Below are positions 26,768-36,725 of a stretch of DNA of 64,000 nucleotides, piece by piece. The stretch spans positions 1 through 64,000 of the forward strand of contig CAMOPX010000007.1 of the NCBI GenBank assembly GCA_946622415.1, written 5' to 3'. This stretch comes from an uncultured bacterium (lineage in GTDB: Bacteria > Cyanobacteriota > Vampirovibrionia > Gastranaerophilales > Gastranaerophilaceae). Under the pieces are notes generated by a model, which made no database searches, had not been told where the DNA came from, and was given only the letters and a program-made list of their open reading frames with translations. A program made the position numbers and the translations under genes. Numbering within the stretch: position 1 is the first letter of the stretch; every line of letters begins with the position of its first letter.

Positions 26768-29296
26768 ATGAGAGTACACGAACTTGCAAAAGAACTGAAT
26801 AAGACATCAAAAGAAATTTTGGAAGCGGCAAACGAGAAATTAGGTTTGGCGTTAAAATCACACAGTTCTACAATATCCGAAGCACAAATCCAAAAAATCA
26901 AAGCTCTATATACTAAAAAAACAACTTCTTCGACAAAACCTAAAGCCTTTGTTGTAAAAAAACAAAAACCGCAACAAACAGAAGAAGCGCCGCAAGCAAA
27001 AGAGCAAATCAAAGAGGATGTTGTTAGAAAATCAGTTTCCAAATTGGAAGTTGTAAGAAGTGCAAAAACTCAAGAAAAACCAAAAGTAAAACATACCGCA
27101 AGTAAAGTTGAAAAGAAAGAAACAGAAACAGTTTCCGCGCCAAAAACAAAACCTGAAGTTAAGGTTCAAAAACCCGAAAATTCAACTGATAAACTTTCTT
27201 CACTTCCTTCTATGACAAGAAGAAATTTTGCAAAACAAACTACGGATTCAAAAGATTCAAAAGAATCGAAAGAAACAAAAGATAAAAAAGAAGCAAAAAA
27301 ACCAATTAAACAAAATCAGCAACCTCAAACTCCGATTAAAAGACATATAATTTCACAAGATATATATCAAAATCAAAACAGAAACAACAAGAAAAAGAAA
27401 AAAGAACACGGCTACAATAACAAACAAGAAGAACAAGAAAGAATCAGTCTTGAAAAAGCCGTACAAAATAAACACAAAAAACACACACAAGAAACGGCGG
27501 CAGTTGAAGAAGTAACATCCGTTGTTATAGATAGACCTATGACAGTCGGCGAATTATCGGATAAAATCAAAAAAACTCCGGCAGAAATTATTAAATTCTT
27601 AATGCTTGAAGGAGTAATGGTAACGGTAAACACGCCTATTGATACAGAAACATCAAAAAAAGTTGCCAAAAATTTCAATCTTGAAGTTTTAGAAGAGGAT
27701 ATTGACGCATTTATAGCAGCTGAAGAAGAAAAAGAAGATATTAACAAATATCTTAAAAATGCAAAAGAAGAAGATATCATTAAACGTGCACCTGTTGTAA
27801 CGGTAATGGGTCACGTAGACCATGGTAAAACAACTCTATTGGATTCAATCAGAGCATCAAAACATAAAATTGTTCACACTGAAGTAGGCGGCATTACACA
27901 AAGCATCGGTGCTTATACCGTATGGTTGAACAAACGAAAAATTGTATTTATAGATACTCCAGGTCACGAAGCGTTTACACAAATGAGATTACGCGGTGCA
28001 CAATCAACAGATATTGCAGTTTTGGTTGTTGCAGCAGATGACGGCGTTATGCCTCAAACAATAGAAAGTATTTCTCATGCAAAATCTGCAGGAGTACCGA
28101 TAATTGTTGCGATAAATAAAATTGATAAACCTGATGCTAATCCCGATAAGGTTTTACAGGAATTAACAGAACACAATCTTGTTCCTGAAAAATGGGGAGG
28201 GGATACAATTTGTTGTCCCGTATCAGCACTACAAAAAACAGGTATAGATGAATTATTGGAATACATTTTACTTGTTGCCGATATGCAAGAATTAAAAGCT
28301 GTTGAAAAATGCCCTGCAACAGGTGTCATAATAGAAGCAAATCTCGATAAAGGTAAAGGTCCTGTTGCAACAATGTTAGTCCAAAACGGAACTCTAAAGG
28401 TAGGCGATTCCATTGTCGCAGGCAATGTCGGCGGAAAAGTAAGAGCATTGTTGGATGATTCAGGCAAACGTGTAAGAACAGCAGGTCCATCTACACCCGT
28501 TGAAATACTTGGTTTAAACGAAGTTCCTCAAGCGGGAGATTTGTTTGAAGTTGTTAAAAACGAAAAAGAAATGAAATCAATCGTAGCAGAAAGAAAACAA
28601 CAAGAACGCTCTACAAGATTGGAAGCAATGACTGCTGCACACGTTCAAAAAGAAGCTATGAGCAACGTGGATGAAATTACAAACTTAAATCTTATCATAA
28701 AAGCAAACACAAACGGCTCTGCTGAAGCTGTTTCGCAAGCTATTCAAAACGTAAAATCACAAAAAGTTATTATTAAAATTATTCACGTTGGTGTCGGCGA
28801 CATTTCAGAAGCGGATGTTATGCTTGCTTCAGCTTCTAATGCAATAATACTCGGCTTCACGGTTAAAGAAGATCCGAACGCATTAATTTCAGCACAAAGA
28901 GAAGGTGTTAAAATTAAAAAGTACGATATAATTTATCAGGTGCTTGAAGATATTGAAAAAACAATGTTATCACTACTTTCACCTGAAATTGAAGATGTTG
29001 ATTTGGGTAAAGCTGAAGTTAGGGCAGTATTTACAATAGGAAAAACCAATAAAATTGCGGGCTGCTATGTAACAGAAGGTAAAATTGTTCGTTCAAAAAC
29101 TGCCCGCTTATTAAGAAACGGCGAAGAAATCTTCAAAGGCGAAATCGACCAGTTGAAACGTTTCAAAGATGACGTTAAAGAAGTAAGAGAAGGCTATGAA
29201 TGCGGTATATCATTCTCTAAATTTAACGATATACAAGTAGGCGACATAATCGAAGTTACAACAACAAAAGAAATAGAACCTCAAACGTTAATATAG
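26768..29296 (+). CDS. infB: translation initiation factor IF-2
   Basis: GTPase that places initiator fMet-tRNA on the 30S subunit and promotes subunit joining. The protein has 842 residues: an IF2N domain (about 1-50), a Lys/Gln/Glu-rich low-complexity linker, a second IF2N (PMTVGELSDKIKKTPAEII), then the G domain. G1 is GHVDHGKTT near residue 350, G3 is DTPGHEAF and G4 is NKID. Domains II-IV include the fMet-tRNA-binding C-terminus. GGAG precedes the ATG. The order infB-rbfA-truB is the classical one, but nusA is not upstream. Confidence 0.97.
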   Translation: MRVHELAKELNKTSKEILEAANEKLGLALKSHSSTISEAQIQKIKALYTKKTTSSTKPKAFVVKKQKPQQTEEAPQAKEQIKEDVVRKSVSKLEVVRSAKTQEKPKVKHTASKVEKKETETVSAPKTKPEVKVQKPENSTDKLSSLPSMTRRNFAKQTTDSKDSKESKETKDKKEAKKPIKQNQQPQTPIKRHIISQDIYQNQNRNNKKKKKEHGYNNKQEEQERISLEKAVQNKHKKHTQETAAVEEVTSVVIDRPMTVGELSDKIKKTPAEIIKFLMLEGVMVTVNTPIDTETSKKVAKNFNLEVLEEDIDAFIAAEEEKEDINKYLKNAKEEDIIKRAPVVTVMGHVDHGKTTLLDSIRASKHKIVHTEVGGITQSIGAYTVWLNKRKIVFIDTPGHEAFTQMRLRGAQSTDIAVLVVAADDGVMPQTIESISHAKSAGVPIIVAINKIDKPDANPDKVLQELTEHNLVPEKWGGDTICCPVSALQKTGIDELLEYILLVADMQELKAVEKCPATGVIIEANLDKGKGPVATMLVQNGTLKVGDSIVAGNVGGKVRALLDDSGKRVRTAGPSTPVEILGLNEVPQAGDLFEVVKNEKEMKSIVAERKQQERSTRLEAMTAAHVQKEAMSNVDEITNLNLIIKANTNGSAEAVSQAIQNVKSQKVIIKIIHVGVGDISEADVMLASASNAIILGFTVKEDPNALISAQREGVKIKKYDIIYQVLEDIEKTMLSLLSPEIEDVDLGKAEVRAVFTIGKTNKIAGCYVTEGKIVRSKTARLLRNGEEIFKGEIDQLKRFKDDVKEVREGYECGISFSKFNDIQVGDIIEVTTTKEIEPQTLI

Positions 29297-29303
29297 GTAA
29301 AAA

Positions 29304-29657
29304 ATGACAACATTAAGAAACGAACGTGTTAGAAAAGCATTAATGAGAGAAATCTCGGATGTAATATTCAGAGAAATCAAGGACCCTGCAATATGCGGTA
29401 TGGTTTCAATAACCGATGTTGATGTTTCATCCGATAATACAGCAGCAAGGGTATTTTACAGCGTATACGGAACAGATGAAGTTAAAGCCAAAACATCACG
29501 TGCGCTCGAAAGACACGTCGGTCAAATCAGACATGAAATAGGAAAAAGAATCAGATTAAGAAAAACTCCTACGTTGCTTTTTATATTGGATGATTCTCTC
29601 GAACATGGCGCAAAAATGCTAAACTTAATTAACAAAATAGAAAAAGGCGAATTGTAG
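29304..29657 (+). CDS. rbfA: ribosome-binding factor A
   Basis: A 117-residue KH-like protein that assists late 30S maturation and cold adaptation. Family motifs seen are RNERVRKALMREISDVIFREIKDPAI at the start, VSITDVDVSSD and the C-terminal LRKTPTLLFILDDSLEHGAKM. It lies 7 nt after infB and 6 nt before truB, within one transcript. Confidence 0.95.
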   Translation: MTTLRNERVRKALMREISDVIFREIKDPAICGMVSITDVDVSSDNTAARVFYSVYGTDEVKAKTSRALERHVGQIRHEIGKRIRLRKTPTLLFILDDSLEHGAKMLNLINKIEKGEL

Positions 29658-29663
29658 GTTTTA

Positions 29664-30509
29664 ATGTATTTTTTAAACATCAATAAACCAAAAGGTATAA
29701 GTTCGTTTGATGTAATCAGATTTTTAAGAAAAAAATTAAAAATAAAACAAATAGGCCATTCGGGAACTCTTGACCCATTAGCAACAGGCGTTATGCAGAT
29801 TGCAGTCGGAAAAGCAACAAAGTTGCTTGATTATCTTGATTCCGATAAATGTTATTCGGCTGAAATTAAATTCGGTTACAATACCGAAACTTATGATTCC
29901 GAAGGAGAAGAAATTTTCATAAAACAACCCGATTTTAATGAATCAGAGTTAAAAGAATGTTTAAATAGTTTTTTAGGAAAAACAAAACAAATTCCGCCAA
30001 TGTATTCCGCAATAAAAATCAATGGTAAAAAGCTCTGTGATATAGCAAGAAAAAATCCGCAAGAAACAATCGCTATAAGCGAAAGAGAAATTGAAATATA
30101 TTCAATAGAGCTTGTTGAATTTAATAAAAAAGAATATAAAGCAAAAATAAATGTCGCTTGTAAAAAAGGTACTTATATAAGGTCACTTGCATTTGACATA
30201 GGGAAAAAACTCGGTTGCGGCGCATATTTGACAGAATTAAAAAGAACAAAAGCAGGAAATTTCTTAATAGAAAATTCTAACAATTTAGACGATGAAAAAT
30301 ATAACGAAATAAACCCCATAAACGCTTTAAATAACGATAAATATGAACTAAATAATGAAGAATTTAATAAAATAAGAAACGGAAATTTTATAAAAAATTT
30401 AAACAATTTTAATAATAAATTGCTTTTACTCACAAAAGATAATAAACTGATAGCTATAGCAACAGTAGAAAATAATTTAATTAAACCAAAAAAATATTTC
30501 GGAGAATAA
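29664..30509 (+). CDS. truB: tRNA pseudouridine-55 synthase TruB
   Basis: A 281-residue enzyme that makes pseudouridine 55 in the T-loop of tRNAs. It has NKPKGISSFDVI near the start, and the catalytic aspartate Asp37 is in GHSGTLDPLATGVM. Later come PPMYSAIKINGK and the CKKGTYIRSLAFDIG motif. The C-terminal PUA-like part is short and Asn-rich. Initiation at ATG 29664 lies 6 nt after rbfA, with AGG upstream. Confidence 0.96.
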   Translation: MYFLNINKPKGISSFDVIRFLRKKLKIKQIGHSGTLDPLATGVMQIAVGKATKLLDYLDSDKCYSAEIKFGYNTETYDSEGEEIFIKQPDFNESELKECLNSFLGKTKQIPPMYSAIKINGKKLCDIARKNPQETIAISEREIEIYSIELVEFNKKEYKAKINVACKKGTYIRSLAFDIGKKLGCGAYLTELKRTKAGNFLIENSNNLDDEKYNEINPINALNNDKYELNNEEFNKIRNGNFIKNLNNFNNKLLLLTKDNKLIAIATVENNLIKPKKYFGE

Positions 30510-30512
30510 TAA

Positions 30513-31118
30513 ATGAACGTATTTGTAAAAACATTTATAATATGCCTTATAGTAACATTAAGTTTTTTATTTTATAAATTTTTCGGAACAGAAAGTCATT
30601 CATCCGAAATTGATACAATAAATAACAATATGTATACATTCCAAAAAGACAAACAAGAAATCAATAATAAAGAGCAAATTGAAGAAAATACAGACAATAA
30701 TTCGGAAAATACGGTAAAAGAAGTCGCAAAGAATCTACACACCTGCTATTTTTATAATACACAAGGAAAATTAATTCCCATAACAAGAGAAGTCAAAGGA
30801 AGTAATGCTGTAGACAGTGCAATTTTATTATTACTTAAAGGACCTTTAATATCCGAAAGTCAAAAAGGAATTTATTCAGAAATTCCATCAAATGTTGATT
30901 TAATCAACACAACAATAGACGATAAAAAAGTAATAGTTAATTTAACCTCAAACTTCGGTAATGGCGGTGGTTTTGACAGTATTGAGCACAGGATTAATCA
31001 ATTATCTTCAACGGTTAAAACAGCAGCACCAAATAAAGCAGTGTATTTATATATCGACGGAAAAGAAGTTGAATACTTGGGCGGTGACGGCGTTTATGTT
31101 AAACAACCTCTTGAATAA
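30513..31118 (+). CDS. GerMN-domain secreted/anchored protein
   Basis: A 201-residue protein with an N-terminal membrane anchor (KTFIICLIVTLSFLFYKFFG) and a polar linker. The GerMN domain spans about 75-195: HTCYFYNTQGKLIPITREV, then LLKGPLISESQKGIYSEIP and a KVIVNLTSNFGNGGG stretch. GerMN domains occur in spore-germination protein GermM and in envelope lipoproteins such as LpqB; in non-spore-formers they are linked to the cell wall. The gene is 3 nt after truB. Function here unknown. Confidence 0.8.
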   Translation: MNVFVKTFIICLIVTLSFLFYKFFGTESHSSEIDTINNNMYTFQKDKQEINNKEQIEENTDNNSENTVKEVAKNLHTCYFYNTQGKLIPITREVKGSNAVDSAILLLLKGPLISESQKGIYSEIPSNVDLINTTIDDKKVIVNLTSNFGNGGGFDSIEHRINQLSSTVKTAAPNKAVYLYIDGKEVEYLGGDGVYVKQPLE

Positions 31119-31241
31119 TCGGTCCGAATATTTTTTCTTAATCCGCTAAATTGCAAACCATCAAAAATTAACCATTTGATTGATTTACATATAATTATAT
31201 CGCAAATATGCTTATATATATAATTAATTAAGAGGATTATT

Positions 31242-31808
31242 GTGAGAAAGTTAATATTATTTTGTTTATTGTTATTCATCGGAGTATTTTGCAGTGCATG
31301 TGTAAATTCTTTTGCAATATATGAATTGAATGAAAAAGCCATGGAAATGATGGAAGCAGGCGATAAAGAAGGCGCAATCGCAAGATGGGAATCAATAATT
31401 GATCTGGATCCGGATGTATATGAAGCAAGATACAATCTTGCAAATGCATATATAACAGCAAACAAATGTGAAAAGGCACTTGAACATGCGCTTGTTGCAG
31501 AAAAAGTTTCCAAAAAAGAACCCCTCGCAAATTATATTCTTGCGGTAGCTTATGACTGTTCAGCTAACCAATTATTAGAAACAAAAGACGAAGAAGGGCA
31601 AACAGTAAAAATTGAATTTAGTACAAAAGAAAACGAAGTTAATGCCGTTAAAAAATACATAGATTATCTTGAAAATGCGCTAAAAAACTACGATATATAT
31701 GTAACAGAAATGAAAAATACAGAAGATAGCGACACGATAATGAGAAAAATTAATGAAATAAAAAATACAATCTCGACAAAAAAAGAAGAATATAAAGCAT
31801 ACCTGTAG
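31242..31808 (+). CDS. secreted TPR protein
   Basis: A 188-residue protein with a signal peptide (ILFCLLLFIGVFCSACVNSFA). A CSAC sequence near residue 20 is a poor lipobox, so lipidation is uncertain. Two to three TPR units follow (AMEMMEAGDKEGAIARWESI, then YEARYNLANAYITANKCEKA). It starts at GTG with AGAGG upstream. The lgt gene begins immediately after its TAG stop, so the two are translationally coupled. A lipoprotein would suit that neighbourhood, but the sequence does not prove it. Confidence 0.75.
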   Translation: MRKLILFCLLLFIGVFCSACVNSFAIYELNEKAMEMMEAGDKEGAIARWESIIDLDPDVYEARYNLANAYITANKCEKALEHALVAEKVSKKEPLANYILAVAYDCSANQLLETKDEEGQTVKIEFSTKENEVNAVKKYIDYLENALKNYDIYVTEMKNTEDSDTIMRKINEIKNTISTKKEEYKAYL

Positions 31809-32615
31809 ATGAATTTGATAATACATCCGCCAAAATCGAATATAGCTTTTGATTTATTTAACCATCCCGTATATTGGTATGGGATTATATTAACAACGGC
31901 AATTGCTATCGGTATATTATTGAGTTTTATATTAATCAAAATTGAGTATGATGCAAAAAAAGCTGATGAATTTGTAGATTTTTCACCCGTTTTGATTGTA
32001 TCATCACTTATAGGTGCAAGGTTGTTCTATGTATTGGGTTCATTTGAATATTATAAAAACAATCTGAAAGAAATTTTATTCATAAATCATGGCGGAATAT
32101 CCATATATGGTGCCATAATTTTTGGCATTATTACATTATACATTCATTTAAAAAAATACAAATACAATATTTTGAGATATTTTGATTTGGTTTCAATTAC
32201 GCTTCCTTTGTGCCAAGCCATTGGCAGATGGGGAAATTATTTTAATCAGGAAGCCTACGGAAAACCTATAAATTCATTTTTACAATTATATGTGGATTAT
32301 AAATTCAGATATCCGGAATATAAAGATGTATCATTCTATGCTCCCGCATTTTTATACGAATCGATTTTAAATCTTATTTTATTTATATTATTAATTACGA
32401 TTCACATTAAATTTAAAAACATAAAAGCAGGAACAATTTTTTTCTTATATTTGTTTTCATATGGAATAATAAGAATATTTATAGAACAATTCAGAATGGA
32501 TAGTATTGCATTTCTGAATCAAATTCCTATTGCACAAGTAATAAGTCTAGTTGTAATAATACTATCAATTTTAGGATTTATTTATATTTATAAAATTAAA
32601 AAATTTGAGCCTTAA
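31809..32615 (+). CDS. lgt: prolipoprotein diacylglyceryl transferase
   Basis: A 268-residue inner-membrane enzyme with about seven helices. It transfers diacylglycerol from phosphatidylglycerol to the lipobox cysteine. It has NHGGISIYGAIIFG, with the essential H/G region, and the Lgt signature GRWGNYFNQEAYGKP; a C-terminal FRMDS segment precedes the last helix. The ATG abuts the preceding TAG. A terminator overlaps the stop codon. Confidence 0.96.
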   Translation: MNLIIHPPKSNIAFDLFNHPVYWYGIILTTAIAIGILLSFILIKIEYDAKKADEFVDFSPVLIVSSLIGARLFYVLGSFEYYKNNLKEILFINHGGISIYGAIIFGIITLYIHLKKYKYNILRYFDLVSITLPLCQAIGRWGNYFNQEAYGKPINSFLQLYVDYKFRYPEYKDVSFYAPAFLYESILNLILFILLITIHIKFKNIKAGTIFFLYLFSYGIIRIFIEQFRMDSIAFLNQIPIAQVISLVVIILSILGFIYIYKIKKFEP

Positions 32616-32636
32616 TAAAAGGCTCAAATAATTATT
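32604..32636 (+). terminator. terminator after lgt
   Basis: TTTGAGCC (32604-32611) pairs with GGCTCAAA (32621-32628). A loose AT tract follows instead of a clean T-run. The left arm includes the end of lgt. Confidence 0.6.
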
Positions 32637-32650
32637 TGTTATTAAAGTTC

Positions 32651-34189
32651 TTATCTTCTTGCCATAACTTTTATCATGGATTTTCCCGTCATTTCTTTTG
32701 GCTTTTCTAATCCCAAAATATCAAGGATTGATGGAGCTATATCACACAATGCCCCCTTTGGTTCGATTTCATATTTATCGTTTGATACCACAATAAAGGG
32801 AACAACGTTTGTTGTATGGGCAGTTTGCGGAGAAGATGTTTCTTCGTTGAACATCCATTCGGCATTACCGTGGTCTGCTGTAATTATCATTGTAATATCA
32901 TTTTCAAGTGCTTTTACGGCAATTTTACCGATACATTCATCAACAGCTTCACATGCTTTAATTGCAGCATCCATAACGCCCGTATGACCAACCATATCTG
33001 GATTTGCAAAATTAACAAGAATAAAGCCATAGTCTTTATCATCAATAGCATTTAGTACATTATCGCAAACTTGATAAGCACTCATTTCAGGCTGCATATC
33101 ATAAGTTGCAACTTTAGGCGAATTAACTAAAGCTCTTGTTTCAAGTTTACCTTCTTTTTCTACACCGCCATTAAAGAAAAATGTAATATGAGCGTACTTT
33201 TCTGTTTCTGCTGTTCTAAATTGTTTAATATCGTTGTTATCCAGAACATCGCCCAAAATATTAACCAAAACTTGCGGTCTAAAAGCAACCGGAACATCCA
33301 TTGATTCATCATATTGAGTCATACAGACATAATAAAGGTTGTTTATTACTTTTTTTCTTTTGAAACCGTCAAAGTTTTTATCAGTAAAGGCACGGGTGAT
33401 TTCTCTTGCTCTGTCGGGTCTGTAGTTAAAGAATATAACAGAATCATTATCTTGGATTCTTCTTTCTGATATCACTGTCGGTTCGACAAATTCATCGGTA
33501 ATATTATTTTTGTAAGAATTTCTGATAGCAGAATCGGAATCGGATTCTTTAATACCTTCACCCAATGTTAAACAGTTATAAGCTCTTTGTACTCTTTCCC
33601 ATCTCTTATCTCTATCCATTGCCCAGTATCTTCCGATAATAGAGGCGATTTTAGGAAGATTGTATTTTGCAAGCTCTTCTTCAATTTCTGATAAATAATC
33701 AACTGCAGAAGAGGGGGGAGTGTCACGTCCGTCTAAAAAAGAATGAACATAAACATCTTTTAACCCTTTCATAGAAGCCAATTTAATTAAAGCTTTTAAG
33801 TGTTTCATGGAGCTGTGAACACCACCGGGTGATGTTAAACCATAGATATGCAGGGCAGAATTGTTTTTCTTGCAATGTTCGATTGCATTTAAAAATTCTT
33901 TGTTTTCAAAAAAATCACCTTCATCGATTGATTTATTGATTCTTGTTAATTCTTGATAAACGATTCTTCCTGCGCCGATATTAAGGTGTCCGACTTCGCT
34001 GTTACCCATTTGACCTTCAGGCAAGCCAACATTTAAACCGTCAGCATGAATGGTTGTTGAAGGCATAGAAGAAAAATATTTATCAAAATTTGGAGTATTT
34101 GCTTTATATACTGCATTATATTTCTTATCCTCAGATATACCCCATCCATCTAATATACACAAAAGTGCTCTTTTTTTAGTATTTGTCAT
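32651..34189 (-). CDS. gpmI: 2,3-bisphosphoglycerate-independent phosphoglycerate mutase
   Basis: A 512-residue, Mn-dependent alkaline-phosphatase-fold enzyme that interconverts 3- and 2-phosphoglycerate in glycolysis. It has LCILDGWG (metal ligand Asp14) and the phosphorylated Ser64 in GNSEVGHLNIGAGR; DGRDTPP and the C-terminal TADHGNAE metal site complete it. Length is standard. GAGAGG precedes the ATG. It is monocistronic, divergent from nadB. Confidence 0.97.
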   Translation of the reverse strand: MTNTKKRALLCILDGWGISEDKKYNAVYKANTPNFDKYFSSMPSTTIHADGLNVGLPEGQMGNSEVGHLNIGAGRIVYQELTRINKSIDEGDFFENKEFLNAIEHCKKNNSALHIYGLTSPGGVHSSMKHLKALIKLASMKGLKDVYVHSFLDGRDTPPSSAVDYLSEIEEELAKYNLPKIASIIGRYWAMDRDKRWERVQRAYNCLTLGEGIKESDSDSAIRNSYKNNITDEFVEPTVISERRIQDNDSVIFFNYRPDRAREITRAFTDKNFDGFKRKKVINNLYYVCMTQYDESMDVPVAFRPQVLVNILGDVLDNNDIKQFRTAETEKYAHITFFFNGGVEKEGKLETRALVNSPKVATYDMQPEMSAYQVCDNVLNAIDDKDYGFILVNFANPDMVGHTGVMDAAIKACEAVDECIGKIAVKALENDITMIITADHGNAEWMFNEETSSPQTAHTTNVVPFIVVSNDKYEIEPKGALCDIAPSILDILGLEKPKEMTGKSMIKVMARR

Positions 34190-34276
34190 ATTAACCTCTC
34201 AATTAAGCGTACAAAACAATTTTATCATAGAAAAAAATAATTTTTATATTATCATTAAATAAGCAAGGGATTAAAA

Positions 34277-35890
34277 ATGAAATATTCAAAATACAGTATA
34301 GTAATAATAGGAAGCGGGATAAGCGGTTTATATCTGGCTAATTCCGTATCAAAGTCCGCCGATTTAAAAGACGGAATTCTTATTGTCACAAAAAACAACC
34401 TGTTTTCAGGTTCCAGCGCATTAGCACAAGGCGGAATGGTTAGTGTTATCCCGGAATTAAATCCTATTGATTCAATAGAATCTCATATTAAAGATACAAT
34501 GCAAGCAGGATGCGGTATTAATAATTTAAATACCGTGAAATTTGTTTCCGAAAATTCTGCAGAAGTAGCGCAAGAATTGATTACTTGCGGGGTGGAATTT
34601 GACAGAAATGAAAAAAATATGTTGAATTTTACGCTTGAAGCTGCACACTCCTGTCCGAGAATCCTTCATTCCAAGGGAGATTCTACGGGAAGAGTTATAG
34701 AAGAAGTTTTATGTCAAAATGTAAAATCAAAATCAAATATAGATATTCTTGAAAATACAACCGCAATAGAAATATTAACGGATAAAAATAACACGGCAAA
34801 AGGAATTATTATATTCAATAATATTAACAAAACCTATGAAGTAATATATACAAATGCGGTTGTTGTTGCAACCGGCGGAATCGGTCAACTTTACAAAACA
34901 ACAACAAACCCCTCGGAATCAACAGGTGACGGAATCGCTATAGCGGCTCTTGCAGGAGCTGAGGTTGAGAATATGGAATTTGTACAATTTCATCCGACAG
35001 CCTTATATTGCAAAAACAAATCACAGCTTCCTCTGGTATCGGAAGCAGTAAGAGGAGAGGGTGCAAAACTCCGTGATATAAACGGATATTATTTTGCAAA
35101 AAATTATCACTATAACGCAGAACTCGCCCCAAGAGACGTTGTTGCAAGAGCAATCAACAGTCAAATCAAAGAAACAAATTCTGAATATGTTAATCTGGAC
35201 ATTTCAACAATCGGAGAAGCTAAATTCAAAAAACGTTTTCCGACGATTACCGAATTATGTGCAAAAAATAATGTTGATTTAAGTACAAATTTAATACCCG
35301 TTGTACCCGCAGAGCATTATTTCATGGGCGGAATAAAGGTTAATCTAAACAGTGAAACATCAATAAAAAATCTTTATGCAATAGGAGAATGTTCATCAAC
35401 CGGACTCCATGGTGCAAACAGACTCGCATCAAATTCTCTTTTGGAATGCGGTGTTTTTGCAATGAATTTATCGGAATTTTTAATCAAAAATATCGAAGAA
35501 GCGCCTAACCAATTTGACAAAAAAATCATAAACACTGTTGAAAAATATCAAAATATTTGTTTTGAAAATGATGAACAAATTGATAAAATAAAAGAACTAT
35601 TTGCTCAACTAAAAAATACAATGACGGAAAACGTCGGAATAATCAGAAATAAAAAATCACTCGACAGAGCAATAAATGATATTTTTGAAATTAAAATGCA
35701 GTTAGATGAAGCAAATCCCGCACCGTCTAAAGAAAAGTATGAGCTAAATAACGCACTGTATGTAGCTTCTTTAATTATAAAAGCCGCAAACAAAAGACAA
35801 GAATCAATCGGCGCACACTATAGAACCGATTCAATAATACCAAAAGAAAAAGAAGGCATAAATAATAATGACAAAATACCTGTTAAATAA
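34277..35890 (+). CDS. nadB: L-aspartate oxidase
   Basis: A 537-residue flavoenzyme, the first step of de novo NAD synthesis (aspartate to iminoaspartate, with fumarate as likely acceptor in an anaerobe). The FAD-binding IIGSGISGLYLAN lies at the start. SSALAQGGMVSV, HSCPRILHSKGDSTGR, AEHYFMGGIKVN and GLHGANRLASNSLLE are NadB/succinate-dehydrogenase flavoprotein signatures. AAGGGAT precedes the ATG. It overlaps nadC by 23 bp. nadA is not in the window. Confidence 0.95.
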   Translation: MKYSKYSIVIIGSGISGLYLANSVSKSADLKDGILIVTKNNLFSGSSALAQGGMVSVIPELNPIDSIESHIKDTMQAGCGINNLNTVKFVSENSAEVAQELITCGVEFDRNEKNMLNFTLEAAHSCPRILHSKGDSTGRVIEEVLCQNVKSKSNIDILENTTAIEILTDKNNTAKGIIIFNNINKTYEVIYTNAVVVATGGIGQLYKTTTNPSESTGDGIAIAALAGAEVENMEFVQFHPTALYCKNKSQLPLVSEAVRGEGAKLRDINGYYFAKNYHYNAELAPRDVVARAINSQIKETNSEYVNLDISTIGEAKFKKRFPTITELCAKNNVDLSTNLIPVVPAEHYFMGGIKVNLNSETSIKNLYAIGECSSTGLHGANRLASNSLLECGVFAMNLSEFLIKNIEEAPNQFDKKIINTVEKYQNICFENDEQIDKIKELFAQLKNTMTENVGIIRNKKSLDRAINDIFEIKMQLDEANPAPSKEKYELNNALYVASLIIKAANKRQESIGAHYRTDSIIPKEKEGINNNDKIPVK

Positions 35891-36725
35891 TTTTGCAATA
35901 GATGATTTTATAATATCCGCCCTAAAAGAAGATATGTATTATGGCGATATTACGACGGATGCAATCTGTGCAAACCTTGAAAATCCTGAATTTAAAGTTG
36001 ATTTAAAAACAAGAGCAGATGGAATATTGTGTGGAAAAAATGTTTTTTTAAGGGTATTTGAATTATTGGCAGGAGACAAAGTTGAAATAAAATTCTATTT
36101 TAATGACGGAGATAAAATAAAATCAGGTGATAAAATAGCACAAATCAAAGGAGATGCAAGATTTATTCTTGAAGGAGAAAGATTGGCGCTAAATTTTATA
36201 CAAAAGATGTCAGGTATTGCAACCTATACAAGAAAATTTCAGGAAAAAGTCGATAAGTATGGTGTCAAAGTTGTTGACACAAGAAAAAACACGCCTAATT
36301 TCAGACTGTTTGAAAAATATTCCGTAATGGTAGGCGGAAAATGTGTCCACAGATTCAATTTATCAGATTGTGTGATGTTAAAGGACAATCATATAGCACT
36401 CTACAAAGGCTCCATAAAAAAAGCCACCGAAGAACTGAGGAAAACTCTTTCTCATTCTCATAAAATCGAAGTAGAATGCGATACAAAAGAACAGGTGCAA
36501 GAAGCATTGGATTCTAAAGTTGATATAATTATGCTTGACAATATGTCGGTTGATTTAATGAAAGAATGCTGCAATTTAATAAATAAAAAAGCAATAGTTG
36601 AAGCTTCAGGCTGTGTTACATTGGATAACATCGAAAGTATTGCTCAAACCGGTGTAGATATTATTTCAACAAGCGCCATTGTAATGAAGGCACCGACTCT
36701 TGATTTAGCATTTGATTATAATTAA
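35868..36725 (+). CDS. nadC: quinolinate phosphoribosyltransferase (decarboxylating)
   Basis: A 285-residue type II PRTase that converts quinolinate and PRPP to nicotinate mononucleotide. It has ERLALNFIQKMSGIAT, DTRKNTPNFRLFEKYSVMVGG, LKDNHI and MLDNMS, all NadC signatures. The segment usually GGxxNHR reads GGKCVHR, with Val for Asn. It starts inside nadB, and its last codons overlap convergent nnrD by 4 bp. Confidence 0.95.
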   Translation: MTKYLLNNFAIDDFIISALKEDMYYGDITTDAICANLENPEFKVDLKTRADGILCGKNVFLRVFELLAGDKVEIKFYFNDGDKIKSGDKIAQIKGDARFILEGERLALNFIQKMSGIATYTRKFQEKVDKYGVKVVDTRKNTPNFRLFEKYSVMVGGKCVHRFNLSDCVMLKDNHIALYKGSIKKATEELRKTLSHSHKIEVECDTKEQVQEALDSKVDIIMLDNMSVDLMKECCNLINKKAIVEASGCVTLDNIESIAQTGVDIISTSAIVMKAPTLDLAFDYN

